From assembly GCA_030263295.1 (NCBI GenBank), contig SZOS01000008.1, forward strand, positions 1 through 64,000: a stretch of DNA of 64,000 bases, read 5' to 3'. The number at the start of each line of letters is the position of its first letter. Within the stretch, counting starts at the first letter, position 1. Below the pieces are notes generated by a model that saw only the letters and a program-made list of their open reading frames with translations, was not told the origin of the DNA and did not search any database. The translations under genes and the position numbers were made by a program. This DNA comes from Dokdonella_A sp014338185 (GTDB taxonomy: Bacteria > Pseudomonadota > Gammaproteobacteria > Xanthomonadales > Rhodanobacteraceae). Shown one piece after another: positions 7,795 through 16,635 of the stretch.

Positions 7795-8529
7795 TCAGCG
7801 ATGCGTCAATCCAGCGGACTGAGCATTGATGCTTGGCTTGACCAGTGCGTGGACGATTGGAGTGCCACCGAACTCGCACATATGCGAGTCATCATGCACG
7901 AAGATCGCATCGAATACCGAGAAGGCGCCCATGTCCGTCAGGAGCGGCATTAAGTGCGATGCCGCCTTGGTGTAGTCGATGGCTGGCAGCGGCCAGTTGT
8001 CATAGACGATCAGCCAGTTAGCTTGGTGGCGGGCGAAACCTTCTGCCATCGCCTTCGGCATTTTTTCCTTGACGTAGTGCGCCATCGCCATGGCCCATTC
8101 GCGCTCCGGCGAGTCACCACACCAGCCTGAGCCTGGCTCATCGGCCGCGATCTCGCAGCGAAGTTCATCGGCCGTCTTCCTAGGCTCCCCAGGTAACGCA
8201 TGGGGTGTGAAGTAGACATCCGGCCCTAAGCCTTCCCTCTGACGGAGGAAATCGGCGCGGGCGATGTTCTCCGGAACAGCTTCGGTATGTTCGATCCCCA
8301 CGTCCGCACCGGGCATTGCCAAGAGGAAGTCCGGCTTGTCGGAATGGGTCAAGGTCAACGGAAACGAGAGCCGATCAAACGGCAGCGTTGCGAGCACATG
8401 CGCGATGCAATAGCGTTCTGCATGGTGGTTCCGGCGTCCCTCCGATCGCGGGGGGACGTCGATATCGAGTTTGGCGAGCCCGACCCTTAGCTCCGCTGGG
8501 GTGTCTGCGCGCAGGATGATTTCGGACAT
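7795..8529 (-). CDS. Nuclease-fold-like protein of unknown function, 244 aa
   Basis: This is the last gene of the five-gene minus-strand operon, 7 bp after its neighbour. An N-terminal helix with HHAER (E38) is followed by DKPDFLL (P66, D67) and a strand GIEHTEA (E80, T82), which resembles the PD-(D/E)xK topology with Thr in place of the usual Lys. The rest, including a Trp-rich segment NWLIVYDNWPLP near residue 170, is unassigned. It converges with the plus-strand nuclease gene, 23 bp apart. Nuclease activity is doubtful because of the missing Lys. Confidence 0.65.
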   Translation of the reverse strand: MSEIILRADTPAELRVGLAKLDIDVPPRSEGRRNHHAERYCIAHVLATLPFDRLSFPLTLTHSDKPDFLLAMPGADVGIEHTEAVPENIARADFLRQREGLGPDVYFTPHALPGEPRKTADELRCEIAADEPGSGWCGDSPEREWAMAMAHYVKEKMPKAMAEGFARHQANWLIVYDNWPLPAIDYTKAASHLMPLLTDMGAFSVFDAIFVHDDSHMCEFGGTPIVHALVKPSINAQSAGLTHR

Positions 8530-8536
8530 GGGACGG

Positions 8537-9820
8537 TCACGCCTCTTGGCTGGCAGCCGCGTGATTGCGATGCAGGTCCGAAACCACCGCGATCAACCTG
8601 TTGATCGGTTCTGCCAGCCGCTTCGGCAATACGCGGTGCTGGGTATGGGTTTTCAGGTCGGCGATCCAGCGATGCGCAACCCACACGTCTTCTTCGGGAT
8701 GGTTGTTGTCGACGCCGTTGCAATACTTGTAGCCAACAAGCGCATCAGTGTGCGACAGCAGGATGCGCGCCATCGTCATGTGGAAGCGATGGGCTTGCAG
8801 ATCCGCCGGGCCTTTGGGACGCGGTACGGTCAGCCGCAGGCATCGCTGGCTATTGAACTCACTCCAGTCGGGGCCAACGACCTGTCCCGCGCGTTCGAGC
8901 ATCTTGCGCGACTGTTCGTTCTTGCCATTGACCAGGGCAACAGCGACCGTACCCTTCGGATACTCCAGCTTTTCGGCGAGCAGGTTCATCCAGCGCACCA
9001 ACTTGTTCAGGGTCTCATCGTCGGCAAACACAAGGAACTGATGGCGCTGCTCGTCGTCCAGAAACGCCGGCAATTGCGCGTAAAGGGGGTACAGCAGGTC
9101 GTGGAGATAGATGTAGGTCTGCCGGCGTCCTTGCTCGTGGCTCCGCGTGGTTGCGGTCAGTACCCGCTGTGCCCACTCGGGCGTAAGTTCGTCCAGCGTC
9201 ATCTCGGTGATGTCGATGGATATCAGCGGAAATCCGAGCGATTTCCCGATCAGCGCCTTGCGCCCATCGAAGGCGTGGCCGAGTTCGATTTCAACGCCGC
9301 CCAGCACCATCGGCTCGGCTTGGACCGGCGGCCCTAGCACGGCAACGTCGAGCCGGAATTTGCTGCCGAATGGTGTTTCCAGAGAATGCTCGGTTGCCAC
9401 CTGGTCGGCGCCGAGCAACAAATTGCCTTCCAGCGGATAGTCCGACGCATCCGCATCCTTGAACGCCCATGGCATCGCGAGCCCGGCATTCAAGCGTCGG
9501 GAGAGTTCGGCCGCGACAAGTTCTTTCGCCCGCCGGTGTTCGGGACTTTCCTGCACGGCGCGCCACCGACTGGCTTCTTCATGGTCGAAGTGCGCTTTGG
9601 GGTTGAAGGTGTGCTGGGTAGGAAGCACCCGGAAATGAGAGCGCCGACGCAGCTTTCCACTTTCAAAGGAGGGGCTGACCCATGTCACCATCTGCCGTGA
9701 TGCGCCGGGAGATACAAGGGGCCACAGCTTTCGCGCATGTTCCCGGCTGCGAACATCGCGTGCGGCGATCGTGGCCTGAAAAATCCCTTTCCGAGAGAAG
9801 ACAACGATCGCCTCGTCCAT
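8537..9820 (-). CDS. CoiA-like competence/nuclease-fold protein, 427 aa
   Basis: The middle of the protein resembles CoiA-type PD-(D/E)xK proteins: the helix SPEHRRAKELVAAEL (92-106), an E144 strand, KFRLDVAVL (D158), and GGVEIEL (E177-I-E179) followed by a helix and a LISIDITEM strand. CoiA proteins typically have IEIQ at this last position. The C-terminal 200 residues are unassigned. It lies 13 bp after the Ymh gene and 7 bp before the next, so it belongs to the same transcript. The CoiA link is by motif only. Confidence 0.65.
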   Translation of the reverse strand: MDEAIVVFSRKGIFQATIAARDVRSREHARKLWPLVSPGASRQMVTWVSPSFESGKLRRRSHFRVLPTQHTFNPKAHFDHEEASRWRAVQESPEHRRAKELVAAELSRRLNAGLAMPWAFKDADASDYPLEGNLLLGADQVATEHSLETPFGSKFRLDVAVLGPPVQAEPMVLGGVEIELGHAFDGRKALIGKSLGFPLISIDITEMTLDELTPEWAQRVLTATTRSHEQGRRQTYIYLHDLLYPLYAQLPAFLDDEQRHQFLVFADDETLNKLVRWMNLLAEKLEYPKGTVAVALVNGKNEQSRKMLERAGQVVGPDWSEFNSQRCLRLTVPRPKGPADLQAHRFHMTMARILLSHTDALVGYKYCNGVDNNHPEEDVWVAHRWIADLKTHTQHRVLPKRLAEPINRLIAVVSDLHRNHAAASQEA

Positions 9821-9833
9821 TCTTGTCTTTCCC

Positions 9834-10649
9834 TTATGGCGATACGTCAGCGATTTTCGTGGCGCTATCCAGCTTGCGGTGAATCAGCGACACCAGCGTC
9901 AGGATGTCCAGTGCGTCCTGCTCTGACATGGGCCAGTTCGTCTTGGGTGCATGGGCAAGCGGATTGCGGACGGCTCCAAACAGGCCGATCAGCAAGTTGG
10001 CAAAGCCTTTCTGCTCGCTCTTCTCGGACTCTGTGGTGAGCGGCCTCAAGGCCAGAACGGGCTGCTGGCCTGCGAATGCCTTGCTCACCAGCTCAGCGCC
10101 ATCGCCGTTCAGACCTGACAGCAGGCGAATCCGCTCCGCAACGCCCTTCGTTGCCTCGAACACAGCATGGAAATAGTTTTCGTCCAGCAGCTCGGCGCGG
10201 CAGTAGTTCAGCACTTCCGCATGCACGCCCCGACTTTCCAAGGCGGCCTTGAGTCGTCCCGCGCGGGCGCGCGCGGCATCGAGCGTTGTGGCCTTGTCGG
10301 AGTGCGCGACCTTGCCATCTTCGCGCACATAAAAGCCGGAGAAGGCTAGCACGACGTTGAGTTCGTCGCGCCGCCATGCGAACGCCGCAGCGTCGCGGGC
10401 GTAGTTCACCGGGTTCATCGCCCGATTGATGATCATGATGAGATGGTTGCCGAGCTGATGCTGGTTCTGCGCACCAGCCAGCGCATTGAACAGCCGCTTC
10501 CACTTGGTCATGCCGGGCGAGGTGTCCGCGACCTCGATCTCTTGCAGCAAGCGCTCGATTTGCGTACCGCTCAAGCCTCGCTCGGTGTCGGCGAGGACAC
10601 GGCAGGCGGCTTCAAGGTGCTGTGAGCTGAACGGTGGCATACGTGTCAT
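9834..10649 (-). CDS. Ymh/TIGR02391-family protein with a HEPN RNase motif, 271 aa
   Basis: The C-terminal part, FHAVFEATKGVAERIR through SEQKGFANLLIGLFGAVRNPLAHAPK to the DALDILTLVSLIHRKLD helix, is the Ymh (TIGR02391) signature. It includes RNPLAH, an R-x4-H motif as in HEPN-superfamily RNases that act in toxin and abortive-infection systems. The N-terminal 100 residues look like a separate DNA-binding or regulatory part. ATG at 10649 is chosen because it leaves 20 bp after the upstream stop; an in-frame ATG at 10679 would overlap the upstream gene. It is the middle gene of the five-gene operon. RNA cleavage is predicted, not shown. Confidence 0.85.
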   Translation of the reverse strand: MTRMPPFSSQHLEAACRVLADTERGLSGTQIERLLQEIEVADTSPGMTKWKRLFNALAGAQNQHQLGNHLIMIINRAMNPVNYARDAAAFAWRRDELNVVLAFSGFYVREDGKVAHSDKATTLDAARARAGRLKAALESRGVHAEVLNYCRAELLDENYFHAVFEATKGVAERIRLLSGLNGDGAELVSKAFAGQQPVLALRPLTTESEKSEQKGFANLLIGLFGAVRNPLAHAPKTNWPMSEQDALDILTLVSLIHRKLDSATKIADVSP

Positions 10650-10669
10650 GAGTTTTTCTCTACCGCCTC

Positions 10670-11155
10670 TCAGGCCCATTCAAGCACGGTGATGATCGCC
10701 TGCCCCTCGGTGCCAATCTCCACAAACAGGGCGTGCTCGTAGCCAAGCTGTTGCTTGTAGCCCCGAAGTTTCCGTAGGTCGATCTGTCGGTCAACGCGGC
10801 TCGTTGATTTCTTGAACTCCAAGACCAGATGGTTCTTTCTCGTGCCTCGCTGATGAACGATCACATCTGGAAATACGGTCTTCGCCTCATCATCCTCGCT
10901 GTCCGGGTAAAGCTCTAGATGTCCAAGCCTCTTCGGCTCTATGCCATCCCGGTTGTATTCGCAATCTACGGTCCAATCAGGAAAATGCTGCTGGAGATAC
11001 ATCGCGAATCGAAAGGTGATGGATCGTTCGTTGACGTCGATACCGAGCAAGTCCTTGTCATTGTCCAGCAGTTCGGACAACGCGCGCGCTACAGCCTCGC
11101 CCGGAGGATGATTGTTAAGGTACTGAATTTGATCTTCGGACAACGCCATTGCCAT
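10670..11155 (-). CDS. Compact PD-(D/E)xK nuclease, 161 aa
   Basis: The catalytic core is complete: E43 in NERSITFRFAMYLQQHF, a E66-containing strand, FPDVIVHQRG with P96-D97, then LVLEFKKS with E113-F-K115, followed by a helix and a C-terminal strand. At this size the protein is little more than the fold itself, so targeting must come from partners. It sits 6 bp after the Mrr-like gene and 20 bp before the Ymh gene. It could nick or cut DNA once activated. ATG at 11149 (third codon) is an alternative start. Confidence 0.8.
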   Translation of the reverse strand: MAMALSEDQIQYLNNHPPGEAVARALSELLDNDKDLLGIDVNERSITFRFAMYLQQHFPDWTVDCEYNRDGIEPKRLGHLELYPDSEDDEAKTVFPDVIVHQRGTRKNHLVLEFKKSTSRVDRQIDLRKLRGYKQQLGYEHALFVEIGTEGQAIITVLEWA

Positions 11156-11161
11156 GCTCGC

Positions 11162-12100
11162 CTATTGAAGACTCACATTGAAGGACACATACACCGATCG
11201 AAAAGTCGTCAGAATTTTCCGTCTGGCTTCGTCCAGTTCGTTGGCAACGCGATGCGAGAGCATGTACGTGGGGCAATTCGGCTGACCGCATCCGCAGTGC
11301 CTGATCTCCCCTTCCTTGAGACGGATCACAAAGATACGGCGCAACTCATCGACTTGACGAACCACCTTTGCAAGCACTGCCTGGATGCGCTGATCTCGCA
11401 AATGATGGATCGAGGGGATACGCCTGATCTCGTCTCCCTCGCGCGTCCGCCAAACGCCGGTGTTGAGTGCGCCAATGGTGCCTTCGATCGCCTGCTGAAA
11501 GGCAGGCAAGGAGCTTTCCTGTTGAAATGGCGTACGAAAAGCCGGTCGATCGAACACGGCCGCCATCAACTGCAGCACGTCGGCATCCGAGAGGTCGGGG
11601 AAGTCATCCACGAACTTTCGTATCTCCGCTTCGATGTCTGGAAACTCAATGCCTAGGACGAAGCGGTGCAGCAGGTACTCGGCACGAAGCCGCAGGTTTT
11701 CCTCGAACTCCACACCCGACCATATCGTTACATGAGGAATCCCCAGGGAAGCTGCGGCCTGCTCGATCCGAGTGCGGTTGGCGTCCGAAACAGCGCCACG
11801 AGAGACGAACTTGAAGGCATCTGGCGTTCCGCCTATAGCCTTGACGGCCTTGGTCATGTCGCCCTTGGCTTTCGCCAACGTGAGCGTGTTCCGGTTCGCG
11901 CACTGGATGATGGTCTTGCGTGCAGGTTGGCCATCAAACAGTTCGATGCCCGAGACGTCCCGCCCTTGATCGCCTCCAGATTGGCCGTGCCAAATCAAGT
12001 CACGCCAGCCGGCGCGCACGTGATATGCAAAGACAAGGCGCTCGAACTGAACACCACTGTAGTCCTCGAAGTGGATCGGAGAAACCGTCACCGTTGCCAT
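11162..12100 (-). CDS. Mrr-like restriction-endonuclease-fold protein with a C-terminal Cys cluster, 312 aa
   Basis: This is the first gene of the five-gene operon. The N-terminus has FERLVFAY (E20), then GGDQGRDVSG (D44, D48) and IIQCANRNTL (Q66). This is the Mrr-type core, but the usual QxK lysine position holds Ala68, so catalysis may need another residue or be lost. Residues about 85-130 form a Rossmann-like half (AFKFVSRGAVSDANRTRI), as in related endonuclease-like proteins. Near the C-terminus H268, C269, C271 and C276 could bind zinc. Recognition of foreign or modified DNA is an inference. The upstream gap (12101-12239) is shared with a divergent AlpA-type gene. Confidence 0.75.
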   Translation of the reverse strand: MATVTVSPIHFEDYSGVQFERLVFAYHVRAGWRDLIWHGQSGGDQGRDVSGIELFDGQPARKTIIQCANRNTLTLAKAKGDMTKAVKAIGGTPDAFKFVSRGAVSDANRTRIEQAAASLGIPHVTIWSGVEFEENLRLRAEYLLHRFVLGIEFPDIEAEIRKFVDDFPDLSDADVLQLMAAVFDRPAFRTPFQQESSLPAFQQAIEGTIGALNTGVWRTREGDEIRRIPSIHHLRDQRIQAVLAKVVRQVDELRRIFVIRLKEGEIRHCGCGQPNCPTYMLSHRVANELDEARRKILTTFRSVYVSFNVSLQ

Positions 12101-12239
12101 GCCCCTGCCCTTTTCACGTAACTACCGTTCTTGAATACGCTTCTCTACGCTCCAACGAGTTTCCACGATAGTCAATGAAAGCCACCATTACTTCGTGCGG
12201 CAGTGAACCTTGCAGCGCCGAACGCTCACGGAGTGCGAT

Positions 12240-12626
12240 ATGGAGAATAACCCGACACAGCTCAACAGCCGAGACACCGGCGCCAAGGATCCTTCGCGCC
12301 CGGTATCTGTTCCCCTGCCCGGCTCGGACGCGTACGACGATCTCCCACAGTTCCCAAACCGCAGTGTCTTGCCCTTCCGCCGCACCATTCGCCGCCAGGA
12401 ACTGCGGCAAATCGTCCCCTTGGCCGAAACGACAATTTACGAAATGGAGCGCCGCGGCGAGTTCCCGCGTCGCTTCAACCTGACGCCGCGCTGCGTCGTG
12501 TGGGACTTGGCCGAAGTGGAAGCGTGGATCGAGGAACGTAAGCAAGCCCCTCGCCTCGGCCTCTCGAAGCCGGATGTCCACTTACGAAAAACCCGCCCTG
12601 TCCGGGCGGGTTCGAGTGAGGAATGA
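12240..12626 (+). CDS. AlpA-family (excisionase-like) transcriptional regulator, 128 aa
   Basis: A MerR-like winged helix of the AlpA type spans about residues 50-98: FRRTIRRQELRQIVPLAETT, then YEMERRGEFPRRFN, then VVWDLAEVEAWIEER. AlpA proteins act as directionality factors or activate excision of P4-like islands. The start at ATG 12240 follows GGAG by 6 bp. The gene runs divergently from the nuclease operon and convergently with the toxin-antitoxin-like pair, whose terminator lies inside its 3' end. It is the likely regulator or excisionase working with the integrase of this island. Confidence 0.85.
   Translation: MENNPTQLNSRDTGAKDPSRPVSVPLPGSDAYDDLPQFPNRSVLPFRRTIRRQELRQIVPLAETTIYEMERRGEFPRRFNLTPRCVVWDLAEVEAWIEERKQAPRLGLSKPDVHLRKTRPVRAGSSEE
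12586..12612 (-). terminator. Rho-independent terminator of the minus-strand HTH gene
   Basis: Read on the minus strand, AACCCGCCC-GGACA-GGGCGGGTT (12612-12590) runs into a T tract (12590-12586). It lies about 30 bp after the stop of the 12643-13167 gene and inside the last codons of the opposing alpA-like gene. Confidence 0.88.
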
Positions 12627-12642
12627 AACCGAGCTACGACGC

Positions 12643-13167
12643 CTATCCCACCAGGGCTTCCAATTCCTTGGAAGCCGAGCACGGCAATCGTCGTCCCTCC
12701 TTCACCACGTTGACCTGCAAGGCCACCCGCGCCACGTCAAACACATCCTTGACCAGTGAGTAGTTGCCCTTGGCCTGCAACCAGGCCAACACGTCCGCCA
12801 AATGCCAGATCGACGCACTACCCTCATGCACCGGTGCCGGAAAACTGCCCGGATGCGCCAGCATCAGCTTGCGCATGTTCTGCCGCGACACTCCCACGAT
12901 GTCGGCCACGTCGGTCAGCCCAACCAGATCCGGCGCCACTTCGATCAGCCGAGCCGAAGGCACGGTGCGGCGCACGTCGGCCAGCGCGCTGCGCACGGCC
13001 TCGTCTGCATCCGCTGCCTCGCGCGTGAACTCCAGCGCCAGCCGCCCCGGTTGCCCGATGCCAACCAAGGCATCGTCGCAGCCCGCTTCGCCCAGGCGCT
13101 CCACCAGCGCATCCGGGTCGCAGTCATCATCGGCAAGCTGGTATTTCAAAGTGAAGGTGTATTCCAT
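12643..13167 (-). CDS. HTH DNA-binding protein, probable antitoxin/repressor partner, 174 aa
   Basis: The C-terminal half holds a helix-turn-helix: LVGLTDVADIVGVSRQNMRKLM (about residues 100-121) followed by a SIWHLADVLAWLQ wing, like phage or AlpA-type DNA-binding domains. The N-terminal 85 residues form an alpha/beta domain (MEYTFTLKYQLADDD, GRLALEFTREA) of unknown class. ATG at 13167 is chosen because AAGGAG, overlapping the upstream stop codon, lies 7 bp before it. It is 4 bp from the HicA-like gene, so the two form a probable toxin-antitoxin pair ending in a strong terminator. Confidence 0.75.
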   Translation of the reverse strand: MEYTFTLKYQLADDDCDPDALVERLGEAGCDDALVGIGQPGRLALEFTREAADADEAVRSALADVRRTVPSARLIEVAPDLVGLTDVADIVGVSRQNMRKLMLAHPGSFPAPVHEGSASIWHLADVLAWLQAKGNYSLVKDVFDVARVALQVNVVKEGRRLPCSASKELEALVG

Positions 13168-13171
13168 CTCG

Positions 13172-13447
13172 CTACTCCTTGGCACCGTCGTCAGCCTTGC
13201 GCTGCTGGCGGTGCGTGGTGCAGTTGTCTACCACGCGCCGCAAGGCACGTGCGTGGTTGCCGGGGTTCTTCGGCGTGCTCCATACGCTGGTAATGCAGAA
13301 CTCGCCGCAGCGGCATTCCTCATCGTTGTACGGGCAATACATTCGCCCCCAGGCGTGGCTGCCGCCGACTTCTACGCGCCAGCCCTGCCCTTCGGCGTGC
13401 CTGAGAGCTTCCTCGACCTCTTTCTTCGGATGAGGGGAACGAGCCAT
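13172..13447 (-). CDS. HicA-like small protein, possible mRNA-interferase toxin, 91 aa
   Basis: KKEVEEALRHAEGQGWRVEVGGSH resembles the first helix and strands of HicA toxins, in which a GSH histidine is catalytic on a dsRBD-like fold. It is unusual in containing four closely spaced cysteines (residues about 38-52, CPYNDEECRCGEFC), which could bind a metal. ATG at 13447 follows GGAG by 7 bp. The downstream HTH gene would be the antitoxin, although typical HicB partners look different. The assignment is moderate; a small zinc-ribbon-containing accessory protein is the alternative. Confidence 0.65.
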   Translation of the reverse strand: MARSPHPKKEVEEALRHAEGQGWRVEVGGSHAWGRMYCPYNDEECRCGEFCITSVWSTPKNPGNHARALRRVVDNCTTHRQQRKADDGAKE

Positions 13448-13473
13448 CAGTGATCTCCAGTATGGGGATGATT

Positions 13474-13501
13474 GGCCGGGTTGTCAAGTGACAACCCGGC
13501 C
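13474..13501 (-). terminator. Perfect 12-bp hairpin after the integrase gene
   Basis: GGCCGGGTTGTC and GACAACCCGGCC pair perfectly around an AAGT loop. It lies 6 bp after the integrase stop on the minus strand and before the HicA-like gene. There is no T tract after it, so it may slow or attenuate transcription, protect the integrase mRNA end, or be a protein-binding palindrome. Confidence 0.6.
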
Positions 13502-13507
13502 GCTGTT

Positions 13508-14764
13508 TCAAGCCGTCGCGCTCAACGTCGGCACCACCACGTTCTCCGGCATCAGCTTCGGCACGTAGGTCTGACCGTCGATCCAGGCATCGACCACGTT
13601 GGCCCACTCTTGCAGCATGTGGCGCCGCTGCTCGGCGTACTCGGCCTTGTTGTAGATCGAGCGCGAGGAACGCCCGTCCTCGTGTGCCAGGCACTTCTCG
13701 ATCCAGTCGCGGTTGAAGCCGATTTCGTTCAGCAGCGTCGAGCCGGTGCGGCGCAGATCGTGGACGGTGAATGGTTCCAAGGGCAGGCCCGCAGCTTTCG
13801 CCCGCTCCGCGACGATCTGCGTGACCCGATTCAAGGTCGCGTTCGACATGCAGCGGTCGGCGTCGTAGCGCGATGGCAGCACGAACTTGGAGCCGGCAGC
13901 GCACGTATGCAGCGCCACGAAGATGTCGAGCGCCTGGCGCGAGAGATAGACCACGTGCGGGTTGCGCCCCTTCATCCGCGGCTTGGGGATCGTCCAGGTC
14001 GCGTTCTCGAAATCGACCTCCTCCCAGGTGGCCTGGATCAGCTCGCTCTTGCGCACCAGCGTCAGCAGGATCATGCGCAGCGCCAGCCTGATCGTCGGAT
14101 AGGTCGCCACCGATTCCATCTGCCGCGCCATCAAGCGAATCTCCAGCGGCGACAAGGCGCGATCCTTCGGCACGAAGGTCGCAATTGACGCAGCGCCCAC
14201 ATCCTCGGCCGGGTTGTCCACCTTCTCTCCATGCAGGATGGCGAAGGCATAGACCTGCTTCACGATGTCGCGGACGTGTACCGCAGTCGCAGGCGCACCG
14301 CGCGCCTTCACTTTGTTGCAGAGGGCGCGCAGATCATCGGCGGTGATTTCGTTGAGCTGCCGGTTCTGAAAGGCCGGCAGGATGTCCCGATCGACGATGC
14401 TCTTGCGCATCGCCTTGGTGCTGTCGGCCATCCGGGCGCCGGCCAGCCATTTCTCGGTCACTTCGCCAAAGGTCTTGGCTGCGGTCAACCGGCGCTTCTC
14501 GCGCTGCTTTTCCAGCGCGGGGGACTTGCCCTGGGCGACCGCCTTCTTGGCGTCGATCAGCTTTTCGCGGGCCAAGGCCAGCGAGACGCCGGCTGGCCCA
14601 TAGCGGCCGATGGTCAACGTCTCCCGGCGTCCGTTGAGACGGTAATCGTAGCGGAAGGTGACGGTACCGACAGGCGATACCGTCACGTACATTCCGTCGC
14701 GGTCAAAAGCCTTGTAAGTCTTGGACTTAGGCTTGAGATTGCGCAGTGCAGTGTCAGTAAGCAT
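13508..14764 (-). CDS. P4-type tyrosine integrase, 418 aa
   Basis: The N-terminus (ALRNLKPKSKTYKAFDRDGM) is the arm-binding DUF4102 domain of P4-like integrases, followed by a SAM-like core-binding domain and the catalytic domain. Catalytic residues are visible: Arg in LTLVRKSEL, H335-x-x-R338 in VHDLRRTG, H361 in CLAHE, and Tyr371 in SIYNKAEY. It should catalyse integration into and excision from the guaA 3' end. Transcription runs away from guaA, with the promoter in the repeat-rich gap 14765-15065. Length is normal for the family and the frame is intact. Confidence 0.97.
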   Translation of the reverse strand: MLTDTALRNLKPKSKTYKAFDRDGMYVTVSPVGTVTFRYDYRLNGRRETLTIGRYGPAGVSLALAREKLIDAKKAVAQGKSPALEKQREKRRLTAAKTFGEVTEKWLAGARMADSTKAMRKSIVDRDILPAFQNRQLNEITADDLRALCNKVKARGAPATAVHVRDIVKQVYAFAILHGEKVDNPAEDVGAASIATFVPKDRALSPLEIRLMARQMESVATYPTIRLALRMILLTLVRKSELIQATWEEVDFENATWTIPKPRMKGRNPHVVYLSRQALDIFVALHTCAAGSKFVLPSRYDADRCMSNATLNRVTQIVAERAKAAGLPLEPFTVHDLRRTGSTLLNEIGFNRDWIEKCLAHEDGRSSRSIYNKAEYAEQRRHMLQEWANVVDAWIDGQTYVPKLMPENVVVPTLSATA

Positions 14765-14794
14765 CGAGGTTATTCCTCCTGTTCGTGACGGCTT

Positions 14795-14950
14795 TTACCG
14801 TCAGGGGCCAGGAGACCTGCTGATGCTCGGAAAGCCGCATAAAACCAGCTTTCCCGAGAAGACTTTTACCGTCAAAGACGGTTTGGGTCTGAATAGTGAA
14901 CGGGAGGGTCTTAATCCGGCCTCCGGTTCTTACCGCCACTTTCACCGCCA
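14795..14950 (+). repeat. Four direct repeats T(T/C)ACCG(T/C)CA upstream of int
   Basis: Copies lie at 14795-14803, 14866-14874, 14930-14938 and 14942-14950. The first two extend to an identical 12-mer, CTTTTACCGTCA (14792-14803, 14863-14874). Two of them also form hairpins with GACGG/GACGGT nearby (14787-14791, 14877-14882). Their position between the int start and the island end fits arm-type integrase sites or an int operator. Both roles are inferences. Confidence 0.7.
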
Positions 14951-14965
14951 ACCTGTTCCGCTAGT

Positions 14966-15047
14966 TGGCGATAGCCACCGATAGATACTGCGACGTATTT
15001 CTTTCTAAATCAATACGTTAGGGCGTATTTTCGATAGCTGGCGATAG
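14966..15047. repeat. Repeats at the island end: TGGCGATAG pair and CGTATT/AATACG inverted elements
   Basis: TGGCGATAG occurs at 14966-14974 and 15039-15047. Between them ACGTATTT (14993-15000), AATACGT (15012-15018) and GCGTATTT (15023-15030) form two inverted pairs. CGATAG occurs four times in all. The cluster lies within 20-100 bp of the guaA stop, as expected for recombinase or accessory-protein sites flanking an att core. Confidence 0.65.
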
Positions 15048-15065
15048 TCCCCGAAGGACGTCAAT

Positions 15066-16631
<1,566 letters not shown>

Positions 16632-16635
16632 GGAC

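Larger units (their letters stand above)
1..15065. mobile_element. Right part of an integrated genomic island next to guaA
   Basis: The segment runs from the window edge to the 3' end of guaA. It contains a tyrosine integrase adjacent to guaA, an AlpA-type regulator, a RadC-family protein, toxin-antitoxin-like genes and several nuclease or defence-like cassettes. Base composition and codon use are visibly less GC-rich than in the backbone from 15066 on, most strongly at 5451-7771. The guaA 3' end is a known integration site for tyrosine-recombinase elements in several bacteria. The left attachment site is outside the window, so the full size and the class (ICE, satellite or plain island) cannot be decided here. 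No conjugation genes are visible in this part. Confidence 0.85.

Noticed and set aside
14795..14950. CRISPR array
   Set aside because: The repeats are only 9-12 bp, unevenly spaced (71, 64 and 12 bp) and there are no cas genes.
14765..15065. tRNA gene as the integration target
   Set aside because: No tRNA cloverleaf or 3' end is seen here; the guaA end is the adjoining conserved sequence.
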